NCBI GenBank assembly: GCA_014773175.1
Contig: VXCM01002186.1
Location: forward strand, 43,810-107,809
Reading direction: 5' to 3'
Length of the DNA: 64,000 nt
Origin: Lucifuga dentata
Taxonomy: Eukaryota > Chordata > Actinopteri > Ophidiiformes > Bythitidae
Shown here: piece by piece, positions 11,401-23,500 of the stretch
Layout of the letters: each line of letters starts with the position of its first letter
Position numbering within the stretch: the first letter of the stretch is position 1
Program-made: the position numbers and the translations under genes
The notes under the pieces: model-generated
What the model was told of the DNA's origin: nothing
The model's database searches: none
The model's input: only the letters and a program-made list of their open reading frames with translations

Positions 11401-13368
11401 AGGCTGGCCAGTATCACCTGCTTTACCTTGTGGTCCTGGTGGACCAGCTGGACCAGGAAGACCTGGATCCCCCTGAAATGAAGTAGCAGTTAAATTTGGA
11501 CCCCTGGTACTCCTGAACACTATAGCAGTAGATTAATGTACACCCTTACCACAGAAGTATTAATGGAAAATACAAACGCATGGTTTCATTGGCACCTATT
11601 GATCATCCTGCTTCTCACCTTTAAACCCTGAGGCCCAACTTGACCAGGAGGACCTGCCAATCCAATTCCCTTTTCTCCCTGCAACACAAATTTTGTAAGA
11701 AGCAACAGATGGATTTGCTTTGATTACAGGCACTGCAGATTAATTAATAACACAAAATAACAACAATCAAGACTACCTTATCTGCTTTTGGTCCAGGTGG
11801 TCCTCGTGCCCCCTGAATAAGAAAAACATATGGAAGTTGTGAAAACAGTCAGTCAAGTTGAATGATTATGAATGTTTGAAGTCCAATACATGCATCAGTT
11901 ATGCAGAGGGAAAACAAGAAAAATGCAAATAATCCGAGTGTTAATGTTTTTAAACTGAGCCTATATGTTATTAAAATTAACTTATACCTATTTTGATTCA
12001 TTTGTATTTACCTTGTTGAATTTTGAGTTAGTCACACAGCAAGAAAAGGGACCAGCTGTTTTTTTTTTTTAACATAAATAATAATATCAGGGGGTTTGCT
12101 ATATTAAAAAAAAAAAAAATGGAATTTTACAAAATATTCCATGTCCCCAAAATGACTCTTTGGCCTTTATTGCATATGGGTGAAGACATCCCACAAGTGC
12201 TACAGTCAGTATAGTTATCAAGGCTCTTTAATGTCAAGGACGACAAATAATCAAAAGCTCAATAATCATTAAGGCATTTAAATAGAGGGTTTAAGACATT
12301 TATTTTTACTGCTTCTAAAAAAAAAAAAAAAAAAANAAAAAAAAAAAAAAAAAAGGTAAAATAATTCAAACAGTTGGACTGGCTTTGAAGTACTAAGTGA
12401 ACTAGGTAAAAGAAGGATGACTGATTTAATAATTACCCTGTAGGATTGTTTAGTCCTAATCTAAATTTACAATTTGCACAGTTCATCTGAATCTGAATAT
12501 CATTATGTTGTAGATTATTACTTTAATTTAAAACCCTGAGCTTGTTTTGAAGATTAATTATGACTAACATTGTTATTTAGAAACTAAGCAACACAGTTCT
12601 GTGGCAGTAACTGCCTAATAAAAGACAATCTTTAATCCAAACTGACATGAGCAAAGTGTTTTTCGTCACCAAGTACACCATCAAATTATGGAAAAAAATC
12701 TGTAGCTATAAACAACAAAACTATACAATAACAGGTAAGAGTTTGTTTAAAATCCAATATAAGTCCAGTAGACAAAGGGAGGAAGTTGATTACTCACATC
12801 TTCTCCAGGCTCTCCGGGTTCCCCTTTCACACCCTGAAATGATGACAGACATGCTGTTGTCTGTGGATAGTATTAAGTTCCTATAAAGTGTTACTCTGCA
12901 CATTAAAGTTACTCACTCTTTCTCCTTTAATGCCAGCAGCACCTTTATCTCCCCTGTCACCCTGAGAGACAGCAGTCACCACCCACTGTTACTAAAAAAT
13001 CCCTCATTTTCACACTGTATTATATCAAACTGCATATTTTTTGGCCAGGACTCACCTTTGAACCCGGTAGACCTCTCTCTCCTACTGTCCCCGGCAGTGT
13101 CAGACCAGGAAGACCCTGAATCAACCATAAACAGGAAAATACCAAGAAAATTTCAGCTTTTCCTTTCTGCTTCATTATAATTTTTCATCTTTCAATTGAA
13201 GACTACAAACTGTTATGTTTGATTAAACAATGTGTGTCTAATCACAACTTTTCTTCTCTAGCCATGGAGGAAGCCAGTTATTTGACTGCTTCCATGATAA
13301 TGACACTGAAATTGACTTACATTCTCCCCTTTAGGTCCAGGTGGTCCAGCGACAGCCTATAGGAGGAC

Positions 13369-13399
<31 letters not shown>

Positions 13400-14475
13400 T
13401 TACAGTAATTGCCTGTGGAGTTGTTCAGTGCAGCATCTTGTCTGCCATAGGACAGAAATGTGTAATTAAAAGCTGTTGTACTCATCAAATACCAAATATC
13501 AAATCTAACTTTAGGTTAGAACTTGCAGAATTCAAAAGGACTGAGGCAAGTTGAATCATTTGCATTATTCAATTATTCTTTTATTAAAAAAAAAAAAAGA
13601 ATAGGCTGTGATGGATTCAATATACAATCCAACTTATGATGCTCACGGATAAGCTTATTTCAGTCTGTGATGTATGCATTCTATTTATGTTCCCACTTTC
13701 TTCCATCCAGTCTTTTTCCTACATTTGCTAGAATTATTTTTGACAAGTCCCAGCAAAGATTTCCCAGTTAAAAAAAAAAAAAGTATGAATTTTGAAGGTC
13801 TACTCTAGGCAGAAGGGTGGCAAGACTCTAGCTCTTAAATTCTAAAAAACTGACACCAATAAATGTTGGCATCTGTATTTTAGAGAGATAAAATTTGTTT
13901 TCAGATGGATTTTACTGTAAATGTGGAGAAACTGTGATGCCACGTTGTCTTTGTTCAGCAAAGAATTACTGGGAAAAAGACGTCATCAGTAAACAAAATG
14001 GGCCATAACTACAAAGTATATAATCAAATAACTGTTTGGTTTTTTTTAATAATAAAGGTAATCCACTCTGAAACCCTTGATTTGAGCTGTGATCCATGCA
14101 CATTCAAACAAACACGTAATGGTTTTGAAAATGGTGGGCAAAAATGTGCAATCTTAATAATAATGTATGTACACTAATACAATATACACTGTACAATATT
14201 CCTCCTTTGGCTAATTTTAATCTTTTGCTGAAAACATGAGAAGCAGTGACTCAGAGGTCTTCATAAAAAATGCATTCTTATCTGCAGCTGAGGCATATCA
14301 AAAACTAGTCAAAATTGTAAACAAGTACACACAGAAAAAATACACACAAAACAACAACACTCGTGGCAAGTACAGGGGAGATCAAGCATTGGTCAAGGTG
14401 GAGAGAAGGGCTCCTCGGGATAAGGAAATGCAGTTCAATACTAGCCCTTTGTGTAGATGTGAGTGTGGATGCTGC

Positions 14476-14532
<57 letters not shown>

Positions 14533-17500
14533 CTGAGCAGATGGACAAGTGTTGGCTGGTTATTTGTCAGACTGGTGGACTCTGGCTCTGTCCGTGGTGC
14601 TGATCCGGAGACAGTCAGCAGTGAGGGAGCTGTTTGAGGCCCCACTCATGATTCCCGTTGACGTCCCCACTGGCAGGACTCACAATCAGTACCACCAGTG
14701 ACAATAAGCTCCATCTCTGTGCCTTTTTCTCCAGGGAATTTTTACTGATGAAGAAAAAAATATGATACTGGCTAGAAACTTCCAGCAAAGTTGTATTTAT
14801 CAGAGACATGATGATATGAAATCCATGATTATATGTTGTATCTTACAGTGAACATGTTACTGATGTTGTTCAGTGTATCAGTGCAATAAATTTAATGAAT
14901 TCATATTCAAATTGGTTGTTTGCCTTAAAGGACTGTCCCAGGGCTTTTGAAAGTTTCAGCCCATTTACTACAAATCACATGCAGTGTAGTTTACATTGTT
15001 GCCCAGCATTTTCAAAACCATTGTGTTTTACATGTTTGAATGTGCATGGATAATGAAATGTGCAATGATAATATAGGTCTGAGGACATGAAAAGCAGACA
15101 AGGTGTTCAGTATTTTTTTCCACAAGGGGCATCTTGGTGCAACATTGGTTCAAGATGCCTACAATGTAACTGCAGTATCCAGGGTTTAAATCCAGCTGAT
15201 GACATTTGTTGCATGTCATTCAACATTTCTCTCCACACAATCTAATAAAGACACAATCCCAAAAATATCTAACTCAAATTTTAAGTCTTTGCAAATCTAA
15301 TTTCAGGCCATAATGTAATTACAGTAAACAGTGGCTGCCTGGATAATTAGAAAATCACACAAAAAATGTAATAATACAGAAAAACTTAGCAGCTATATAA
15401 ACTATAAAAGATTTATAGTTACTGCGTTACTGCATTTATAAAACATGCAAAACACAGGTATACTCCTTTGTTTGGTGAGTATTAAACCTGGTACAATGTT
15501 CAAAAGCAAAAAATGGATAAGAGAATAGTCTGACTATTGTGCCAACAAGCAACTTCTGACAGCAAGACATAATGATCGATTCAGTTACAGATGGAGAAAG
15601 CAGAAATGTCAATAGATTCAATGTAAAACATGATTTCACACTTGCTCAAGGAAGAGCTGACTTCTTCTCCTTGTCAATTAAAAAAAAAACTGAATAACAT
15701 ATTTCAGTTCATACTATAACCTCAATGTTACCAGGACTACTGATCACTGAACCAGGGAGAGGCATTTGCATGCAGAGTGTACATTTCTCCGAGGGCTGTC
15801 ATGAGAAGTGTTATGGTGCATGCATAATACGAGCTGAAGCCCAGAGATAACTTAAGTATGGACACATGATGGGTACTGCATCGAGAAAGTTGTTAATGTG
15901 ATCTTTTGTGTTATTTTGAGTCTTGGCTGATCTGAAATTAGGCTTAGTTGAAATTCCCATTGACAGAATTGGCACAGGCATTGTCAGGCCAAGCCAATCT
16001 CTATTAACAGATGTCTGCATTCGTTTCAAACACAAACATGTGCAGGCAATTTTAACAGCATCATGGTTTCCATTTGAAGGCTCAGTAACATTCAGGAGTC
16101 ATGCCTTGGGGGGTGGGAATGGGGATAGAGGTGGGGATAAGGATGGNGGCTAACTAACATGTAGGTGTACAGGTAAATAGTTGACTTAATGTGCAAATGA
16201 GAAGCACACTGATCAAAATGTCTCTTAGGCCTTTGATGCTTGGATATTGTACTATTCATCTCAAACCATAATTCACAGAAAAATACATTCCCTCTTATAT
16301 CCCACATCATTGTCAGTTCCACCTGGATATTAAATGTGCATGGCTGTGTGCGATTAGACAATCATGCTATCCTGAAACAGTTATACTGCAGTGTATGACC
16401 AGAATGTTCTGCAGGGCCTCTTTCACATTATGCGTTGATTGAGTCCCAAATGAGATTCTGACCAAAGAGAGACAGCAGTGTCTCTCATCCACTGTGACAT
16501 CTTTACAGATCCTGAACATACAACAATTCTGACCAGCTTCTGTCACTCAGAGAGTGATTTTCTGGTGAAGTAACAAAACACTCATTGTCATGGCACAAAG
16601 CTTTGCAAGGGGTTGACCTTATCATATAAGGCAGCACACCTGGCCATTCAAGGAGAGAGTCCCTGTCCTTGAATGGCCAGGGCCTTTATACAGCATACCA
16701 TACTATATGGAGGACAACAGGAGCTGTAGATGAGGAAGCAGACAAATTATAAAGACACATAAAACAAGGAAGATATAAAACAGCAAATAAGCCATGATCC
16801 TGTAAGAAGATTCAGAAAAATGTAGTCAATTTGAAATCACAGCCGTGATTATTCAAGGCATGAGTCACATGAAATGAATGTCTACAAGTGGGTGTACTTG
16901 TCACTTTCTGGAGGGAAGGGGTGTATTGCAACAAATAAAATTAATTTGTGAGGAAAGTCTGAGAACAAGTATAAATGAAACCAAATATGTTTAAAACCTA
17001 TGAAAACCCTGTGTTCTGGGTCAGCCAGGAGAATCAATAACTCAAGCAATAACAGTCATACAACAAAGGAGCCCCATTGAGATACCTTTCACCAAGAAAT
17101 GGAAATCTGTATTATTCCCTAATTTAGCTCAAAATAATCATTAAATAAAAAGGTTACTTATGGCAAACCTGAATACTAACTTAGGAGTAGATTGAGACCA
17201 GAAATAACACAACCTTATAATCTAGATTCCATCCTTTCTTATTCTCACCAGCCCAAATAGCAGAGACATCTGCAATGGTTTCGCCAGGAGAGACAAAAGT
17301 GATGCAAGGCCAACTCCACTGTTTATATACCCAGAAGCAAAAACAATTGTTCAAACCGAAATGAGGGCACAGTGACTGTTGTAGCTCTATACAGCATACC
17401 ATCCTATATGGAGGACAATTTCCCGATTCAATTACGATTCAGCAGACAGATTGTCTGAATCTTTTACAGGATTCAGACAAGGGCTACTGATAGATCCCCT

Positions 17501-20500
17501 CTGTCACCAGAGTGAGAGAGAAAATTACTTCCTCTGTTCTTTGATTTTCTGTTTGTGGGCTGTCTCCTCTCCCTATGGCTCATGACTCATACTGCATTTG
17601 CAGCATACTTAAAATATTAAAATATTGGAGGGTATACTAAGAGCTAGAAGCAGCATGTGCACTGATAACTCCTGGGCTCCTGGCCAAGCTGAAGAAGTGA
17701 GCAAATGAAAAGAGGAGGNGGGGTCTGCACAACCATTTAGGCTACAGGAAGCTTCATCCCCTGGTGGACAAACAACCGCCACACCAAGGCGCCAGAAGGA
17801 AGATTCACAATATGACCGCCTAGGCTGTATATCAGATGAAAAGGTTCACAGTGGGAAGCTAAAATTAGCACTACAGAAGGTAGGAAGTTCTTTTTTTCAA
17901 GTGCTGAATAGTTCTTTAGCTAGAAAGACTCTTCATAAATACACAAACCCCTCTTTCTGACTGCCCTTTCAACCAGAGGCTGCTCAATAAATAAAGGATG
18001 TTCTCACCTTCCCTGGTGGACCACTGTCTCCCTGTTCGCCCTTTAAGCCGACCTGGCCTGGAGGTCCAATTATGCCCTGAGGAACAAATTAGAAAATAAT
18101 GGCAATGTGGAGGACTTAGCATTAAAGTATCACAGCACACACTACGACACAGCCAGCTACATGCAGACACAAATACTGTATAAATACTGAAGGATACTGA
18201 CAGAGATGATACACTCACTTGCTTTCCAGGTAATCCAGGAATTCCTTCTTTTCCAGGAACACCATCTCTTCCAGGGACCCCTGGTTTACCTGCTTCACCC
18301 TGAGAAGTGGCACATACTACAATATAGGTACCTTTAGGATAATGGCAAGCATACAGTATGCAATCCTATTTAGATTTGGATTTACTAAGGAGGAGGTTGC
18401 AAATAAATCAACAGCAATTACATTCTGCAACCAGCTTTTCAATTTCTGAACACCAAATCCTTTTGAATCATTTTTCTTACTATTTATTTATTTGGTGCAT
18501 ACTCGGTTGGCAAGCAATATGAACTTAAAGGACCATACTGGTGAATTTGCATGTTTAAGCCCAATAAATACTACCAGCATACATGTTACGTTGCAGACAA
18601 CAATTCTCCTAAAAATAAAACCATACTTTGAGCTCAAACATGTAAAACCACCATATGGTCCTTTAAGGCAAATTTGTTGCCAACAAAATATACAGCACTA
18701 AAGCGTTATTTAATTAAGCACTTCATTTTTTGTTGCAACTGAGATAGTTCAGGATCAATATGTTCCTTCAAAATATTTCTTCAATATTATACTACCTCAT
18801 TGTGTTTCACGGGAGCTACTGGATTAGAACTGCATACTCACCACCTGCCCCGGCAGTCCTGGAGGCCCTTGTGGCCCCTAGAGGCAGAAATAAATACATT
18901 GGCATGAAAAAACACAATATAAACACATCATATTTCCAATGGATTTCATAAAAAACATGAAAGCTGTTTATCCCTGAAGAGAAGTTATGATTTATAGGAA
19001 CACTTACTACAGCTCCTGGAGGACCTGGTGGTCCTGGCAGTCCTGTGCTCCCTTGGGCACCAGGAGGACCCTGCACAGAGGAAAAATAAGCTCATACATG
19101 TGATATAACTCTACTGTTTATTCAATATAATATTCTCTACCTACCTACATATCTATCTAATATTCTCTCCCCGTTTACATTATTTTTACTCATGTTTACA
19201 TATTCACTGTTGGTGCAATATTGCTTGCCTATTTGCACATTTACTTTTATGCTTATTGTATTTTGTTCTGTACATATTGTAGTTTTTATCTGCACATATT
19301 GTTTATACTCATATTACTATTATTTGTTTTCTGACACCATGCACCAAGAGAAATTCCTTGCGCACTTGTACTTGGTGAATAAAAAGAATTCTGATTCTGA
19401 TTCTGTCTGGATTGGTATAACACACTCTGTGATTGGGTTGTGGGACAATAAAATATCAAATGCCAGAACCTCCTTTTGTGTAAAATATGCAAAATATCAA
19501 ATACTCACCTGGGCGCCAACCCCTGGCTCTCCCTGATTACCCTGTGAAAGACAATGGCTATGTCATGGCTATGGTCACCAGGTAACAAATAAAGTCAGTA
19601 TGCAGACAGTAACAAGTGCAGAAAGCTAAAAATACTGTCAACTCACCTTCACACCAGCTGGACCTGGGGCCCCATTGGGACCCATGGGGCCCTGATTAAA
19701 ACATATATCATTAACACATGAACCACTGGTGTTAATAAGAGACTGTGAAGGTGTGCATATACTTTGTGTGTGTGTGTGTTTGCGAGACTTACAGTTGGTC
19801 CCCTTATGCCATGCTCTCCTGGGTTTCCCTATAATCAAAAAAGAAAGCATACAGAATTTAAGATACATAATAAAAGAGTACAAATCTATACATGGAGAAA
19901 GAAAAAAAAAAAAACACAGATGCATTTTAAGTAACATATTTATATATAAATATATGTTAATTAAAATGAGGCATTAAGTACTCAGTTTTGCACAATATAG
20001 TTATGTCACTGACACACACATAAATATTTACTGCCTCAAGACAACACAATACATACACTTAATAAAAACACAATGAATGAACAAGACAGAGACGAATGAT
20101 AAGCTCTGAAAAATCTATTTTTTGACAGGGATAAGTGCAGATCTAACAGCAGGCACCACTGCATGCACAATAAGCAGACTTAAGCAAATCAACAATTTTT
20201 TGAACACACCCAATTTAGTATTCCCTTCACTATTGTGCATTTGAGCCTGTTGAGAGCTACACCTGAAAATTGAGCTTCTGACTTTCTTTCATCTCCCCAA
20301 CAAATCTGTGGTGTTTTATACTTTAAAAAATTCAACTTCAAAATTCAACTCTTGACTTTGACATGGATGCTTCGGGGACAGGTGATCTGGATTAATATTT
20401 CATAAGGAACCTATCAAGCACCAAATCTTATCCCAGTCTCCAGGTCTCTGCAGGATGTTACCAATACAAATGAATTAAGATTAAAGTGGTAAAATACACC

Positions 20501-23500
20501 TGGGAAGTACAAGACTGTGCTGTGAACGCATTCTGATGCTAGATTGTTTCTGCTCTCGTGGTGTTAAATGTGGATAACTCTTTTGAGCTACCTATATGCT
20601 CTTTAAGCTAAAGCCCAGCGGCTTGGACGTGTTCCTCTACCCTCCCCTCCCTTCTCCACAGCTCAAGCATGCCAGCCAACAGCAAAGAACCTACCGGTCT
20701 ACCTAGAACTCCTGGGAACCCAGGCAGGCCCTGGACAAGATGAAAGACAGAGGAAGGTGGATGACAGGAGGGGTGGAGGTACAGGTGGGTGGGGAGACAG
20801 TGATGGAAGAAAGAATACAACACAGAAAAGGAAATGAACATAGATAAGACATATGTACAGAGAGATGATAAGAAGTGAGGGGAAGAAATGAAGCATTAGC
20901 CGCAGAGCTGCAAAAGGTTACTGTCTAAGGATCTATGCAGCTTCAGCCCAAGGAGGGGAAAGAGCACTCCATCGGCTTAGAGCTTGCAGCCCACCCAGTG
21001 TTTTACTCCATAAATTAAGCCTATAAGGGAAGGCCTCCACGTGGAGTTACTGGTTACTCACTGGTGGGCCTCGAGGACCAGCGAGCCCTGCTGGACCCTG
21101 CTCTCACATTCAGGGAAGGAAACAAAGAGTTTAAGGTAGTGCTCAATATCTCGCCTGCTCCCCTTACATCTGTTCTTGCACCCTTACCACACAGGCTCTG
21201 ATGACTTACACAATATAGCCAATAGTATGTGTGGATTTTAACAGATCACTGTGAATGGTAAAGGGAAATGGCTGTTGAGTGCCCTTGATGGAAACTGGGT
21301 TGAGTATTTTCAAAAAGGTAATAAGTAAAGTTTTGTCTTTCATATACACAGATATTCAAAAACTATACTACTATAAAAATAAACTTACAGTACCTGGTAC
21401 ATCAAACTAATGTGACTGGCTATGAAATCATTTTTTAAGAATGTTGAAATAAATACACGCTACATATTTATACTGTCTCTATACTCATACCATCCTATGC
21501 TGTACTCTTTGATAAAATTTAAATATAATGTTGCACACAACATACAAAGTGTTAATTATTAATATATTCATGTTCAACTTCAAAAGTATAACTTGATCAA
21601 CCTCCAGCAGTCCACTTACCGGTTTGCCATCCTGACCCGGTTTACCTGGTTCTCCTGGTGATCCCTAAATGACAAACCACAACTTCATTTATAAAACATA
21701 TTAGTTCCACATCATATTTTGATTGACTAAGGTAAATAACAAATAATTTAGTCACATCATTACCATGGAATTTGTGCTGTATTTTGAAGGTAATGAATTA
21801 ACGACCATACAATTTGTTAAGAGAAAAACCAAGAGGAATCTCACCTGTGTGCCATCACGCCCTTTTTCTCCTTCTACTCCTCTATCTCCTTTTTCACCAC
21901 GAGGCCCCACAACACCCTATAAGACACATTAAAATAGATGATGTGCATCTGACATCATGTCACACAGGACATCAATATTTGACTTTGGATTATTTTGAAA
22001 TCTTACCCGTTCTCCTTTGGGTCCTTGTGGTCCCATAGCACCAGGCTCTCCCTTCTGACCAGCAAATCCCGGAGGGCCTCTTTCCCCAGATGCACCAGTC
22101 AGCACTGAGTCAGCAGATTCACCCTAAATAACAGACAAATGTCTCTGACCTCTATCTATATCCTGTATTTACTAAATGTCTAATCTCGATGATTTTATTT
22201 TAAAGCTCTGGTAACAGGGACGAGGAGTTCACCTTTTGACCTGGTGGGCCAGCAGGTCCCATTATTCCCATTTTACCCTGATAAACACAAGCAAATGTCA
22301 GTTTATTGTGAAAATATTTATATCAAACAAAGCATTGATCACATTATGATATAAGGAACTAAAGTCAACAATAGCAGCATGCATTAAAGGACCATACCAG
22401 TGACTGTGCATGTTTGAGCCCAATAAATACTACCTGCATACACATTACACTACTGCCAACCATTTTCCAAAATACAAAACCGTATTTTAGTTTTCGTGTT
22501 ATTTTCCCAAATCTCCCAGTCTTTCAAGATAAAATGTTCAGTGTTACATGCACCTCAAAATTCAATGTTTTGCCTGTTAACTCGCAAGTTAGCATGTAGA
22601 AGGCATGATTGTTGGAAATTTTTCAGTAAAAGCTGTTTTCTCCTGGGATTATATTCCCTGGCGGAGATATTTATTTTCTTCCCTGTAGCTCCATGTTGGA
22701 TAGGTTAAATTAGGACATTTCAAAAAATAAAAACAGCATGTTTTTTGCTGTGATGGATTACTTATCTCAAGCATATTTCAAGTCTCTACAAGTTAATTTT
22801 TATAGTGTACTAGAATAAACTGAAACCAATGGCTGCCTGGAAGGTAGGAAAAACAATTTCAAAATGTATCGCTCCAGTATCACTTTTTGGAAAATCCTTG
22901 GCATAATGTAACACATATGCGGGTAGTATTTATGGACTCAATCTGGAAAACCAACTGCTAAAGTCCTTTAAGTACTCACAGATTCTCCTTTGTCGCCCTT
23001 CTCTCCTCTCTCCCCCTGAAAGATTCACAGACATGTTAGCAAGGGCATGGTGAGACCATGAGAGATTATTCACTCTTTTACACCCACCTGCCCTCTTTAC
23101 CTTATCTCCTGGTCTTCCAGCCTCTCCAAGTTCACCAGCCCTTCCAGGAACACCCGGTATTCCTGGCTTGCCTGGCTCTCCAGCTGGCCCTGAGGGTCCC
23201 TCTGGTCCTCGCTCTCCAATGGCCCTTCCTGTAGGCCCAGTTGCACCCACAGGTCCTCGCTCCCCTTGTTCTCCTTTTGATCCTCTCTCTCCTGGAGCAC
23301 CACGGACACCCTGGTGCACAGCAAGCAATATAAAGGGATAATTGAATATTTTTTATAATTGCTGAACAATGTAATGGGCATTGAAATGACAAAGAAATGA
23401 AATGATTCCATGTGAATTTCATCAACCATCAAACTTACATCTGCACCAGCGGGTCCTCTCTGTCCAGGTTCACCTTTGTCTCCCTTTTCACCTTTTTCTG

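Larger units (their letters stand above)
13357..18007 (-). other. Largest internal col7a1 intron (4.65 kb)
   Basis: It separates the exon ending GPPGK from the one starting AVAG. Contents: poly(A) tracts, an inverted-repeat element at 14093-15050 with a (CA)n tract inside, a SINE-type fragment near 15.1-15.3 kb, a perfect hairpin at 16639-16681, a 31-bp direct repeat at 16687 and 17388, and single Ns at 16147 and 17719. I see no exon in it. Confidence 0.8.

Noticed and set aside
14236..14637. 133-codon plus-strand open frame
   Set aside because: It includes a long Thr-His run encoded by the CA microsatellite and lies inside an inverted-repeat element.
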